NCBI RefSeq assembly: GCF_030409525.1 | Contig: NZ_JAUFQB010000022.1 | Coordinates: forward strand, 62,001 to 126,000 | DNA: 64,000 bases | Direction: 5' to 3' | DNA from: Kaistella yonginensis | GTDB taxonomy: Bacteria; Bacteroidota; Bacteroidia; Flavobacteriales; Weeksellaceae | Shown: positions 17,156-26,415 of the stretch, one piece after another | Numbering within the stretch: the stretch's first letter is position 1 | How the letters are laid out: every line of letters begins with the position of its first letter | Notes under the pieces: model-generated | What the model was told of the DNA's origin: nothing | The model's database searches: none | The model's input: the letters and a program-made list of their open reading frames with translations, nothing else | Made by a program: the position numbers and the translations under genes

Positions 17156-19585
17156 TTATAACTTAAATTCTAACTTCACGTTGAAAAACCTGCCCGTCAA
17201 TCGCACGGGAACTGGATAATTATACCCTGAATTCACATCATTTACCCATTGGTTTGCAACGGTATTACTAATATTGAAGGCATTGAAAATCTGAACACCC
17301 AAAGTAAGTTCCTTAAAGTTACCCCAGAAACCACCGTTTACTTTATTGTCTTTTTGGTCGATAAAAACTTTAGATAAGCCAATGTCTACTCTTTTATAAG
17401 ACGGCAAAGTTCGCTGGTATTTATAAGGCGCTTCAAAATCTGGTTGGCCATTTTCATTTAAAGAAATTGGTGTTCCAGAGGGAAGTCCATTCGCATAAAC
17501 CAAAGTCAAATTCACGCGCATAGAGGGGAATTTTGGCATGTAATCTTGATAGAACATCGAGAATCTAAATCTTGGATCGGTCGGTCTTGGAATATCGCCG
17601 CGCCCATCAATATTTTCATATACTCTGGCATAACTTGCAGAAACCCAAGAATCAACTCCTGGTACAAATTCGCCAAATAATCGGGTATCAATTCCGTACG
17701 CATATCCTTCAGAATTATTTTCACCAGAATATCTAATTCTTACATTATCTAAATAATAAGGAATCAAATGATCCATTTTCTTATAATACAATTCTGTAGT
17801 TAACTTAAAGGGACGATCAGCCATTTGAAATTCATAATCATTGGCTAAAATAATTTGCATCGAACGTTGTGATTTGATATTTGGATTAAAGTTTCCATCA
17901 ACATCCTTTATTTCTTTATAGAACGGCGCTTGGTAATAAACTCCACCAGATACTTTGAACAACATGTCCATATCCCAGTTTGGTTTAACGGCAATTTGAG
18001 CCCTTGGCGAAATAATTGTTTCATCATTAAAATCCCAATGAGCAGCACGAACTCCAGCATTGATAAATACGCGGTTGTCCCCCCAATAGAATTTTTTAGA
18101 ATATTGCATATATCCAGAAAGTCGGGTCGGTTCAATATGATTGGCGCCAGAGATACTGTAGCGCAAGCGCAGTTGCGACGGATCCAAAGTCCCAGGATTT
18201 ACATAAGTCCTAGGCGTACTGTAGCCTAAGGAATCTACCAATTGCCATTCATTCGTAAAATCTCTTAGGTTTTCTTTTTCAAATTTCAATCCCAGTTCAA
18301 AATCTGTATTTACATCAGGCGAAAATTTTGTTTTCAGTTGTGCACCGTAGGTTTTAACCAATAAATCATTTCTGGCGTGATCGATTTGTCCACCAACATC
18401 ATAAGACGTAATGGGTGCTCCGGTAATCGGATCGAATGTTTGTAACAGATAACCAGAAGCGATGGAATAATATTCACGCTCACGATTTTGGTAAGCGAAA
18501 TTATCTAAAGTAAATGCCCATTTTTTATTGGGTTTAAAATTAATGGATGCCGTACCCATCATATTTTTATACTTGTCGTCCTCTTTTCCATTGTAGAAAA
18601 CGCTCAGTTTCAAAGGGGATTGTAAGGTTCCGAATTCCACTTCTTTCACTTTCGGAATCATTTCATAATCGTTTTTACTCCAATATCCAATGAAAGAAAA
18701 ACCCCATTTATCATTTAATTTATAATTAATATAGGTTTGGAAATCCAGGTATTGCGGATTAAAATCGGTGTCTTCATTCAGTGTATTTAAAACCAAGTTG
18801 GTATTTCTGTACCGTCCGGAAATCATGGCAGATAATTTTTTATCCTTGGAGGCGAATCCCGTAGTGAGTCTTCCACCAATCAAGCTCGCTTCTCCAGAAA
18901 GTTCAAATTTTGTAGGCTGTCTGTAATAAATATTTAGCGCAGATGACATTTTATCGCCATATTTCGCTTCGAAACCACCGGCGGAAAAGTTAATGGCTTT
19001 TACCATATCTGGATTAATGATGCTCAACCCTTCCTGCAAAGAATTGCGAATTAAAAAGGGGCGGTAAATTTCTATATCATTAATATAGATTAGGTTTTCA
19101 TCGTAATTTCCGCCTCGCACCATGTATTGCGAAGAAAGTTCTGCATTAGAGTTTACGGAAGGCAGCGTTTTCAGAAGACCTTCAACTCCGCCGGAAAGAG
19201 ATGCTACTTGCTGTGCTTCTTTCGCAGAAATTTCCATCGAAGTAAGATCGGTTACTTTTGGTTTTCCTTTCTTTTGAAAAACAACCTCTTCAATCTCGGT
19301 TTCTCTTTCCGCTTTGACAAAGAGAACATTGATGTTTTGAACTTTGGGTGTACTTTTAATATTTTTATTAAAGCCCCTGAAACTCGCTTTTTGAACCGAT
19401 AAAAGTTGCTCCGATTCTGCGAGCGGAATTTTTACAAAACCTTTATCGTCTGTTGTAAAGGTTTGATTGTTATAGGTAACATTGGCTTCAGAAATAGGCT
19501 GCCCATCTTCATCTAAAACTTTCAGATTAATTTGCGCAAAGGCAAAAATTGGCAGAACCGACAGGAATAAAAGGATTTTTTTCAA
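17156..19585 (-). CDS. TonB-dependent outer-membrane receptor
   Basis: This protein of about 809 residues imports an unknown substrate across the outer membrane using TonB energy. After a signal peptide (KKILLFLSVLPIFAFAQ) comes a carboxypeptidase-like regulatory domain (INLKVLDEDGQPISEANV). Next is a plug domain with LSGGVEGLLKTLPSVNS and YMVRGGNYDENLIYINDIEIYRP, and then a 22-strand-type barrel ending GRFFNVKLEFKL. The open frame has TTG codons at 19615 and 19585. The second, TTG AAA AAA, starts a standard signal peptide and is preferred. kdsA lies 33 bases upstream on the same strand, so the receptor is probably read from the kdsA promoter. No SusD-like partner is present. Confidence 0.9.
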   Translation of the reverse strand: MKKILLFLSVLPIFAFAQINLKVLDEDGQPISEANVTYNNQTFTTDDKGFVKIPLAESEQLLSVQKASFRGFNKNIKSTPKVQNINVLFVKAERETEIEEVVFQKKGKPKVTDLTSMEISAKEAQQVASLSGGVEGLLKTLPSVNSNAELSSQYMVRGGNYDENLIYINDIEIYRPFLIRNSLQEGLSIINPDMVKAINFSAGGFEAKYGDKMSSALNIYYRQPTKFELSGEASLIGGRLTTGFASKDKKLSAMISGRYRNTNLVLNTLNEDTDFNPQYLDFQTYINYKLNDKWGFSFIGYWSKNDYEMIPKVKEVEFGTLQSPLKLSVFYNGKEDDKYKNMMGTASINFKPNKKWAFTLDNFAYQNREREYYSIASGYLLQTFDPITGAPITSYDVGGQIDHARNDLLVKTYGAQLKTKFSPDVNTDFELGLKFEKENLRDFTNEWQLVDSLGYSTPRTYVNPGTLDPSQLRLRYSISGANHIEPTRLSGYMQYSKKFYWGDNRVFINAGVRAAHWDFNDETIISPRAQIAVKPNWDMDMLFKVSGGVYYQAPFYKEIKDVDGNFNPNIKSQRSMQIILANDYEFQMADRPFKLTTELYYKKMDHLIPYYLDNVRIRYSGENNSEGYAYGIDTRLFGEFVPGVDSWVSASYARVYENIDGRGDIPRPTDPRFRFSMFYQDYMPKFPSMRVNLTLVYANGLPSGTPISLNENGQPDFEAPYKYQRTLPSYKRVDIGLSKVFIDQKDNKVNGGFWGNFKELTLGVQIFNAFNISNTVANQWVNDVNSGYNYPVPVRLTGRFFNVKLEFKL

Positions 19586-19618
19586 GGCTGGAAATTTAGA
19601 TTTTAAAGGTAACAAAAA

Positions 19619-20428
19619 TTACAGTATTGCTTCTCTTACTCGGGTTAATTTCTGCAATAATTCTTCCAGCTTATCTAATCGAAGCATATTTGCGCCATCG
19701 GAAAGTGCTTTGCTTGGATCAGGATGAGTTTCAATAAAAAGACCATCTGCACCAACAGCAATTCCGGCTTTTGCAATGGTTTCGATGAGCTCTGGTCTTC
19801 CGCCAGTTACACCCGAACTTTGATTCGGCTGCTGCAACGAATGGGTGACATCTAAAATCACAGGTGCGTAATTTCTCATGGTAGGAATTCCCCGGAAATC
19901 TACGACCAAATCGGTATAGCCAAAAGAATTGCCTCTTTCTATAATCGCCGTTTTTGGATTACCAGAATCTTGTACTTTTTGTACCGCAAATTGCATAGAT
20001 TCTGGGGAAAGGAATTGTCCTTTTTTCAAACTTACACATTTTCCGGTTTTTGCAGCTGCAATCAATAAGTCGGTTTGCCGCACTAAAAAAGCGGGGATTT
20101 GCAAAACGTCCACATAATTTGCAGCAAGTGCAGCATGTTCGTTTTCATGAATATCAGTCGTAGTGGGAATATTAAAAGTCTCGCCAACTTTCTTTAATAT
20201 TTCTAAAGATTTTTCTTCTCCAATCGTGGTGAAAGAGTCTACCCGACTTCGGTTTGCTTTTTTAAAACTCCCTTTAAAAAGGTATGGAATTTCATATTTA
20301 TTGGTCATTTCTACAATTTTCTCGGCGATCTGTAAGGCCATTTCTTCGCCTTCAATAATGCATGGACCGGCAATAAGAAAGAAATTTTTAGAATTTTTGT
20401 GGTGGATGTTATCGAGGTATTGAATCAT
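19619..20428 (-). CDS. kdsA: 3-deoxy-8-phosphooctulonate (KDO8P) synthase
   Basis: This 269-residue enzyme condenses phosphoenolpyruvate with arabinose-5-phosphate to KDO-8-phosphate, the precursor of the LPS inner-core sugar. The sequence starts FLIAGPCIIEGEEMAL and continues with LFKGSFKKANRSR (substrate phosphate binding), TTDIHENEHA, KKGQFLSPESM, ERGNSFGYTDLVVD, VILDVTHSLQQP and GLFIETHPDPSKALSDG. These are the full set of KdsA motifs. ILDVTHS carries Asp where metal-independent enzymes usually have Asn; the class should be checked. The TonB receptor follows closely. With lptC it forms part of the LPS assembly genes in this window. Confidence 0.95.
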   Translation of the reverse strand: MIQYLDNIHHKNSKNFFLIAGPCIIEGEEMALQIAEKIVEMTNKYEIPYLFKGSFKKANRSRVDSFTTIGEEKSLEILKKVGETFNIPTTTDIHENEHAALAANYVDVLQIPAFLVRQTDLLIAAAKTGKCVSLKKGQFLSPESMQFAVQKVQDSGNPKTAIIERGNSFGYTDLVVDFRGIPTMRNYAPVILDVTHSLQQPNQSSGVTGGRPELIETIAKAGIAVGADGLFIETHPDPSKALSDGANMLRLDKLEELLQKLTRVREAIL

Positions 20429-20463
20429 TTTTTTTATTTGGATTGATGTAATTTTAAGAGGAA

Positions 20464-20495
20464 CAAAAATACGGAATTTTTCGGTCTATTTTCAA
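20464..20495 (-). promoter_or_regulatory. Candidate kdsA promoter
   Basis: On the minus strand TTG (20495-20493) is separated by 21 bases from TATTTTTG (20471-20464). Both boxes fit the Bacteroidota consensus. The -7 box ends 35 bases upstream of the kdsA ATG. Confidence 0.5.
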
Positions 20496-20566
20496 TGGTA
20501 CTATTTACCTCTAATAAAAATTTTAGTCAATAATAATAAACTAAATGTAGATTTTTTTATTAAATG

Positions 20567-21124
20567 TTAATTTTTAAATTCACCCTTCTCAAAATAGGAT
20601 GTTTCTAACAATTTCCCATTGACATCGTAAATATGTACCGTTCCAAGCCCATTTTTATAGGTACCTTTATCTAAATCGTTTCCTTTTCCGTCGACACAAA
20701 TTATTATTTCAACCAGTTTACCATCCTTCCATTTTCTTTCTGTAAAAATATTTCCATTTTCAAAATACCATTTCCAGATTCCAGTTTTCCTCCCGTCCTC
20801 TAAGTGTCCGCTTCCTTGTTGATTACCATTTGAATAAAAGAAATTCCATTCTCCATTTTGTTTACCGTTGTTAAAACTTCCAAATTGCTTAATTTTTCCG
20901 TTTTCGTGATATATTTTCCATTCGCCAATTTCTTTCCCATTGAAGTAATTTCCCATTTCATAAAGTTCTCCTGTTTCATAGAATAATTTCCATTTCCCAC
21001 TCTTCAGACCATTTTCAAATTTTCCTTTCCCTTTCAAATTTCCACTTTCATAAAACTCCTTTTGTAAATTGCATGACAAGAAAGTCAACAAAATTATTAA
21101 TGTATATAGAATTTTTTTTATCAT
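20567..21124 (-). CDS. YwqK/MORN-repeat lipoprotein
   Basis: This 185-residue protein has a signal peptide with the lipobox FLSC (Cys19), then five copies of a roughly 23-residue MORN-like repeat with the core NGxxxGxWxxYxxNGxxxxxGxF. Examples are NGLKSGKWKLFYETGEL, NGKEIGEWKIYHENGKI and NGKQNGEWNFFYSNGNQ. Databases often call this family YwqK antitoxin, a name that has little bearing on a secreted lipoprotein. It is likely an envelope beta-sheet protein for binding other molecules. It lies 18 bases after the DUF1697 gene on the same strand, so the two are likely cotranscribed. Confidence 0.75.
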   Translation of the reverse strand: MIKKILYTLIILLTFLSCNLQKEFYESGNLKGKGKFENGLKSGKWKLFYETGELYEMGNYFNGKEIGEWKIYHENGKIKQFGSFNNGKQNGEWNFFYSNGNQQGSGHLEDGRKTGIWKWYFENGNIFTERKWKDGKLVEIIICVDGKGNDLDKGTYKNGLGTVHIYDVNGKLLETSYFEKGEFKN

Positions 21125-21142
21125 TATTTATAAAAAATTAAT

Positions 21143-21670
21143 TTAAAACTTCTTTGAAATTTTCTCCAAAGTATTGATATTCCTAGATGTCATTTGAGAT
21201 TTCAGAGATTTTTTACCCAGAACCTTTCCAAAATTAGAATCCAATGTGTTTCCTTTTTCAATTTGCCAATAGAACGTATTTCCTACAATTTTACCGTCTT
21301 CGTTCTTTGATTTTAGGGTTAAATTAAATTCTTTTAAAAGTGAATTTTCAATTTCTTCTGTTCCAATGAATACATAAATATGCAAATCTTCGGATTTTAC
21401 AAATGGATTATTAGTACATATTTCTGTAATTTCCTGTTTGGTTTTCAGGAATAGAAATGCTTCATAATCAAAATATTCCGAAAGTACTTGCTGTAAAATC
21501 CTCTTTAGGTCTGATCGATTTTTATCAGAAGAAAATAAGATATTTCCGGTGGCTAAAACGGAAGAAACTTCTTTCATTCCTGCCTCAGTAAATATTTTGC
21601 ATCCTTCTACCATTTTCATAGAAGTACCCTTAACATTAACACCACGAAGAAAAGCACAATATTTTTTCAA
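21143..21670 (-). CDS. DUF1697 protein
   Basis: This 175-residue cytosolic protein starts CAFLRGVNVKGTSMKM and continues with SVLATGNILFSSD, characteristic of DUF1697 (an uncharacterised alpha-beta family). The C-terminal part (ITSRNINTLEKI-like, read here as QMTSRNINTLEKISKK) is also typical: the NxRTxxTxxKL block near the end of the family. The function of DUF1697 proteins is not known to me. It lies between the propeptide-like secreted protein gene (24 bases upstream) and the YwqK lipoprotein gene, all on the minus strand. Confidence 0.8.
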   Translation of the reverse strand: MKKYCAFLRGVNVKGTSMKMVEGCKIFTEAGMKEVSSVLATGNILFSSDKNRSDLKRILQQVLSEYFDYEAFLFLKTKQEITEICTNNPFVKSEDLHIYVFIGTEEIENSLLKEFNLTLKSKNEDGKIVGNTFYWQIEKGNTLDSNFGKVLGKKSLKSQMTSRNINTLEKISKKF

Positions 21671-21693
21671 GACTTGGGTTTAATTTCTATTAA

Positions 21694-22134
21694 CTATTTT
21701 ATATAATCTTCAATTTGTCCTACTTCAATTTTTTTATCGATCTCCGGTTTTGTATACACTTTATAATGATTACAACTTCCTTTTACAGCTTCGATAAAAT
21801 ACTGAATGCCTTTTTCTAAGTATGCACCGCTCATGGTTTTTGGTAAGATGGTCAATGTGATTATCTTTGTATCATCTGTTGATTTTCCTTTAAAAATTTT
21901 AATATCTGGAACGTTCACTTCTGAAATACTTTTCTCTTGTACTTCAAATAAAACGGCTTTTCCATTAACATCAAAAAGATTGATAGAAACCATTCCATCT
22001 TTAGTTGGTTTATGTTGTTTTAAAAATTCTTTGTTCCATTTTTTCACATTAAATTTAAAGACATATTCCTGCTTATTTTGGCCTAAAACTAAGCCAAAAC
22101 AAAATATACCTGTTAGTACTAAAATAAATTTCAT
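21694..22134 (-). CDS. Small secreted protein resembling a metalloprotease propeptide
   Basis: This 146-residue protein has a signal peptide (KFILVLTGIFCFGLVLGQ) and no named domain. Residues 50-129 align without gaps to residues 55-134 of the metalloprotease encoded just upstream (22187-25186). By eye about 20 of 80 positions are identical, including SI-L, G--V, V-D, F-G-STD and the closing Y--Y. That part of the protease is its presumed propeptide. This gene therefore looks like a stand-alone propeptide, which could inhibit or chaperone the protease (inference). It ends without a protease domain, sorting signal or lipobox, and a terminator lies between the two genes. Confidence 0.7.
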   Translation of the reverse strand: MKFILVLTGIFCFGLVLGQNKQEYVFKFNVKKWNKEFLKQHKPTKDGMVSINLFDVNGKAVLFEVQEKSISEVNVPDIKIFKGKSTDDTKIITLTILPKTMSGAYLEKGIQYFIEAVKGSCNHYKVYTKPEIDKKIEVGQIEDYIK

Positions 22135-22149
22135 AAATGCTAATATAAA

Positions 22150-22178
22150 GAAAAAGCCACCTTTACGATGGCTTTTTC
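22150..22178 (-). terminator. Terminator after the metalloprotease gene
   Basis: GAAAAAGCCA (22150-22159) pairs perfectly with TGGCTTTTTC (22169-22178); on the minus strand the stem ends in a T-rich run. It begins nine bases past the protease stop codon. Confidence 0.8.
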
Positions 22179-22186
22179 AAAGTTAA

Positions 22187-25186
22187 TTATTTTTTAATTA
22201 TTTTTTCTCGATGAATTACTTTTCCATTATTTAATAATATTAGCATGTAATTTCCGGTTTTTAACCGACTAAAATTGATGGTTTCATTGTTTAAAACATT
22301 GGTCTCAATGAGTCTTCCGGAAATATCTAAGATTTGGTAACCGGATATTTTTTGTTTACTCTTGACAGTCAGATAATTATCGACTGGGTTTGGAGCGAGC
22401 ACAAAATCTTTACCTGTATATGGATTTTCGATCGAAGCTAAAGTAGTATCGATGATCAAAGATCTTTCATTTCCACTAAGCGCAAAACAAGTTCCGGCGC
22501 TTGCCAATTCTGCAACTGTTTGATTTACAAAAAGTGAACTATTGGTTGCCGTAGGGAAAGAAATTCCTTTTACAGTATATTCCCCAACTGGTAAGGTAGA
22601 GAAATTTGCTGTAGAACTTACCGCTTTAATTTTACTGTCTGAATTGTTAATCGCTATGAAAGTATAACTGTAACCAGCTGGTGTTGTCACCGGATTGTAT
22701 AAATTTCCGGATCCAGAACTGGTAATATCGTACGTTAAATTATTTGCAGGATTGCTAAAATTACATAGTACTGCGTAATAGGTTACCCCTTCTTGTAATA
22801 CCATACTTTGGGTTGATGCAGCCGAAGAATAACTACCACCACCTGTATTATATGCATTAGAAGCAACAAAATTACCTGTCGAATAAGGGGATCCAGAATG
22901 AATGGTTACGATTAAAAAAGCGCCTGTTTTACTAAATACATAATTTCCGGTTTTGGTCACTCTAAAACTATAAGTTACGGAAGGATAATTATTAGTGACC
23001 AAGGTAGGCGTTGATTTTGTAGCATCGCTGTAAGCCACGATATTATTTGATGTTGCAGTACTGTAATCGATATTTTTAACAGTGAAAGAATTACTTGCTG
23101 CCGAAGGTGCAGTCATGCTTAGATTACTAGCCGCAGATCCAACACTTGTAGTTACTGCTGTGGTAGGATTAATAAAGGATTGATAAGCGTTACAAGCAGA
23201 GCTGATGGTAAAATCTTTATCGGAAACATCAAAAAACTCTGCATTGGGATTAATAACTGCTACAATTTTGACCCTTGCAGTTGTAGTTCCAGGAACATTT
23301 GGAATCGTGACCGATTCTGAGCCATCGTTTGGCGTATTCATCGCTAATTGGTATGGGTAACTGCTTCCACCATCTACTGAAAGTAAAATATTTACTGTTG
23401 ATTTTAAAGCGTTTGTCCCATTCACATTCCATGTAATAATTGTTCCAGTTGAAGCTGCTATTGTAATACCTGTTACTGACGGATAGGTAACCACTAGCGG
23501 TCCACTATTGTCTACAGCCACGACGATTTCATCTGAATCTACACCGCCAGACAAGGCATTATTATCTCTTACCGTAAATCTAAATTTCATGTTTCTCGCC
23601 ACGCCGGGAAGCACTTCTGCATCATTAACCGGTGGTAAATTTTGGTTATTTAAAACATAGATCAGCTTAGGAAAAGTTCTTTCGGTGCTTGAAGTACTTT
23701 GTTCTGATCTAAACAAGGGAGCACTGGCTGTACTGCTACTTGCAACATAACCACCTGCACCAGCGATAGTGCTGCCAAAAGCACCTTTATCATTTGCACT
23801 TGCATTATCTGCCTGTTCCCACGTGTAAGATAAATTGGTATCATTCGGATCAGAAGCCGTACCATTTAATTTAAAAGGAGTGTTTTTTGGAATCGTAATA
23901 TCTACTCCAGCATTAGCAACAGGTGCCTGATTTGCCGTATTTTCTACATTATAGCAATTTCCTGGACCCGCTAAATTAGCAGTAATCTGATCCAGACTTT
24001 TTGCATTGAAATAACTTAAACCATTATTCCCCGTATTGGTTTGATTAGCGGGAACCGTACAGTTATTTCCATAGCTCATGATCGTTGTACCAGCACCTGG
24101 TTCTACGGCTGCTGTACTGCTCCATCCAGAAGTACAGAAAGTTGGGCTACCGCTGGTTCCACCTACTGCATTGTAGGTATGGCCTGCAGTAAATTGATGA
24201 CCCATTTCATGAACAATAAGATTTGCAGTAATTGCTTTGGGCATGGTGATATTCCACTGGCTCCAAGCTCTTGCTTTAAATGAAGAATTGCAGGGTTGAT
24301 TTCCTGCTTGTCCTTGTGCACCACCACCTGTCATAATATGGAAAGTGTGGCCAATATCATATAAAGAATAGGCCAAAGTTCCGTTGGTATTCATGGTATT
24401 AAAACCGGTTTGGGAATTGGCAGCACTCGCAAATGAAGGATCTACTGTAAAGGGATCAGTATTGGGATCTGTAAATATTAAGGTTTTATCCGTAGTTTTT
24501 GATATTACGTTGAAGCTAATGGACACTTCAGATTCGTAAATCAAATTGATTAAATTAAGCATACTTAATGCTTCTGCTAAGGCATTATTCTGATTTCCGG
24601 CAAAAGCTTGTGTAAATTCCCCTGTCGTAGCGATTGCCATTCTGAATTTTCTTAATTGATTTCCATAAGGAAAATTAGGTGCAGATTGTCTTGAAGAAAG
24701 GTTGTCTTTTACGGCAATCAATTCTTGCAATAAATCGGGGTCTACAGCATTATCACAACTGAAATTTACTCCAAAATCAGCGAACGCCGGATAAATTCGA
24801 TAATTTCCAGAAGAAGTTTTGTAGGGTTCCACATAAAAATATCCATCCTTATTTTTCACAATTGCTACAAGATGATCTTGAAATAAAGAAAGCTTTAATT
24901 TGGAATTTCCGTCGGTAGATACTCCATCGAAAGTGGTAACATCTGCAACTCTTTCATGGGTTAAATCATTTTCAGTTAAATTGTAATTCACTTTTTCACC
25001 AGAAAAATTGGGCAAGGTAATGCTCAAATTTTTAATTCGTTTAGGTGATGATTTCTGCGTCTTAACAGAATTTTGCAAAGAAAGGATTGTAATAGGATAC
25101 ACCTTTCCCGGGATTTCGTTTTCTGTGCTTTGTTGGGAATATAGCATTCCGAACGAAAGCATACAAATAAGTAATAATTGTTTCAT
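22187..25186 (-). CDS. T9SS-secreted reprolysin-like zinc metalloprotease
   Basis: This 999-residue protein has a signal peptide (KQLLLICMLSFGMLYSQ), a propeptide region (about 20-165) and a metzincin catalytic domain. The zinc motif is HEMGHQFTAGH at 326-336, with the Met-turn IMSYG around Met370. A PKD/Ig-like region follows (ANQAPVANAGVDITIPKNTP, then SYTWEQAD). After further beta-rich repeats comes a C-terminal type IX sorting domain of about 75 residues (APNPVDNYL, YQILDISGRLIET, LKTGNYMLIL). It is therefore exported by the T9SS and either released or attached to the surface. Its likely role is degradation of external protein. A T9SS component, PorQ, is encoded at 42032. Confidence 0.92.
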   Translation of the reverse strand: MKQLLLICMLSFGMLYSQQSTENEIPGKVYPITILSLQNSVKTQKSSPKRIKNLSITLPNFSGEKVNYNLTENDLTHERVADVTTFDGVSTDGNSKLKLSLFQDHLVAIVKNKDGYFYVEPYKTSSGNYRIYPAFADFGVNFSCDNAVDPDLLQELIAVKDNLSSRQSAPNFPYGNQLRKFRMAIATTGEFTQAFAGNQNNALAEALSMLNLINLIYESEVSISFNVISKTTDKTLIFTDPNTDPFTVDPSFASAANSQTGFNTMNTNGTLAYSLYDIGHTFHIMTGGGAQGQAGNQPCNSSFKARAWSQWNITMPKAITANLIVHEMGHQFTAGHTYNAVGGTSGSPTFCTSGWSSTAAVEPGAGTTIMSYGNNCTVPANQTNTGNNGLSYFNAKSLDQITANLAGPGNCYNVENTANQAPVANAGVDITIPKNTPFKLNGTASDPNDTNLSYTWEQADNASANDKGAFGSTIAGAGGYVASSSTASAPLFRSEQSTSSTERTFPKLIYVLNNQNLPPVNDAEVLPGVARNMKFRFTVRDNNALSGGVDSDEIVVAVDNSGPLVVTYPSVTGITIAASTGTIITWNVNGTNALKSTVNILLSVDGGSSYPYQLAMNTPNDGSESVTIPNVPGTTTARVKIVAVINPNAEFFDVSDKDFTISSACNAYQSFINPTTAVTTSVGSAASNLSMTAPSAASNSFTVKNIDYSTATSNNIVAYSDATKSTPTLVTNNYPSVTYSFRVTKTGNYVFSKTGAFLIVTIHSGSPYSTGNFVASNAYNTGGGSYSSAASTQSMVLQEGVTYYAVLCNFSNPANNLTYDITSSGSGNLYNPVTTPAGYSYTFIAINNSDSKIKAVSSTANFSTLPVGEYTVKGISFPTATNSSLFVNQTVAELASAGTCFALSGNERSLIIDTTLASIENPYTGKDFVLAPNPVDNYLTVKSKQKISGYQILDISGRLIETNVLNNETINFSRLKTGNYMLILLNNGKVIHREKIIKK

Positions 25187-25200
25187 GGCGTTGTTTTTTA

Positions 25201-25208
25201 CAAATGTA
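25201..25208 (-). promoter_or_regulatory. Candidate -7 box for the metalloprotease gene
   Basis: The minus strand reads TACATTTG, matching TAnnTTTG, ending 14 bases before the ATG. No clear -33 TTG. Confidence 0.4.
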
Positions 25209-25288
25209 ACAAAACGTCATTAAATTTATTGGGTTATTACACCTTTTTTCAGAAAAATATTAAAGTATAAATAAGGCTAAAAAGCTAA

Positions 25289-25311
25289 CAAAAAAAGCTA
25301 ACATATTAGCC
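25289..25311 (-). terminator. Probable terminator after the deaminase gene
   Basis: GCTAA (25297-25301) pairs with TTAGC (25306-25310) across a four-base loop, followed on the minus strand by six or more T residues. The stem is short. It lies about 85 bases past the deaminase stop. Confidence 0.5.
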
Positions 25312-25395
25312 AGCCCTTTATTTTTAAATCTAAAAAAAATGATCATAGTAAATTTTAAGTAGTAAAAATTTAACTATAATTGATAATATCGCTAC

Positions 25396-26385
25396 TTAAA
25401 TCCGCTCCAAAAATTTCTTTTTCTCTTGCTCAGATAAGAAAGAATATTCAAAAGAATTGCGAACCAACTGCTTAACTTCGTCTAAAGATAAATCAAGTGC
25501 TTCTATACAACTGATGTAATTTTGCGTAAGATAACCACCGAAATAGGCGGGGTCATCTGAATTCACAGTGACTTTCAAGCCCAAATCCAACATTTTTTTC
25601 AGCGGGTGATTATTGAGGTGATCAACATTTCGAAGGGCTGTATTTGATAGTGGACATACCGTTAAGGCCATTTTCTCTTGAACCAACCGATCAACCAATT
25701 TAGAATCAGATAGACAATTGTTTCCGTGATCAATTCTGGCAACTTTCAACAAATCCAAAGCTTCGTAAATATATTCTGCGGGACCTTCTTCACCTGCATG
25801 AGCCACAGGAACATAACCTTCTTTTATCGAAGCTTCAAAAACCTTTTGGAACTTCGAAGGTGGATTTCCTTTTTCAGAAGAATCCAAGCCTACTGCTTTA
25901 ATTAAATGCTTGTACGGAAGTGATTGTCGTAAAGTTTCAAAGGCATCTTCTTCTGATAAATGGCGCAGGTAGCTCATAATCAAAAGCGAAGAAATACCAA
26001 ACTGAGTTTCTGCCTCTTCTCTTGCACGCTGGATTCCATTAATAATGGTAGAAAATGCGATACCTCTTTTGGTATGGGTCTGCGGATCGAACATGATTTC
26101 GGTATGAAGCACATTTTCTTTGGCACATTGTTTAAAATAAGCCATCGTTAAATCGTAAAAATCCTGTTCATAGATAAGAACATTTGCACCAGCATAATAA
26201 ATATCCAGAAAATCCTGTAAGTTACTAAATTGATAGGCTTTTTTCAAATCTTCGATGCTTGCGTACGGAATTTCGATCTTATTTCTTAGTGCAATTTCAA
26301 ACATCAATTCTGGTTCAAAACTACCTTCAATATGAAGATGTAATTCTGCTTTCGGAACTTTTTTAATATAATCTAATACGGTCAT
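25396..26385 (-). CDS. Adenosine/adenine deaminase family, adenine-type motifs
   Basis: This 329-residue metal-dependent hydrolase of the adenosine deaminase family hydrolyses an amino-purine. Metal and catalytic residues are present: H16 and H18 (ELHLHIEGS), H196 and E199 (VAHAGEE), H220 (DHG) and D277-D278 (NSDDPAYFGGY). The residues around them (HIEGSFEPELMF, and SDDPAYFGGY instead of a TDDP-type site) match adenine deaminases such as yeast Aah1 and its bacterial relatives better than true adenosine deaminases (HLDGS, NTDDP). I therefore lean to adenine deaminase (adenine to hypoxanthine, purine salvage). It follows the DUF2723 gene by 30 bases and may be cotranscribed with it. Confidence 0.85.
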   Translation of the reverse strand: MTVLDYIKKVPKAELHLHIEGSFEPELMFEIALRNKIEIPYASIEDLKKAYQFSNLQDFLDIYYAGANVLIYEQDFYDLTMAYFKQCAKENVLHTEIMFDPQTHTKRGIAFSTIINGIQRAREEAETQFGISSLLIMSYLRHLSEEDAFETLRQSLPYKHLIKAVGLDSSEKGNPPSKFQKVFEASIKEGYVPVAHAGEEGPAEYIYEALDLLKVARIDHGNNCLSDSKLVDRLVQEKMALTVCPLSNTALRNVDHLNNHPLKKMLDLGLKVTVNSDDPAYFGGYLTQNYISCIEALDLSLDEVKQLVRNSFEYSFLSEQEKKKFLERI

Positions 26386-26415
26386 TTAATTTGATTTTTT
26401 ACGTTTAAGATTTTT

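Noticed and set aside
21143-25186. YwqK-type lipoprotein, DUF1697 and neighbours as a toxin-antitoxin or defence island
   Set aside because: The YwqK antitoxin label is a database name for MORN-like repeats; the protein is an exported lipoprotein and no toxin gene is present.
25275-25311. Repeated GCTAA motifs as a CRISPR or repeat array
   Set aside because: Copies are only five to six bases, unevenly spaced, and are explained by a terminator hairpin.
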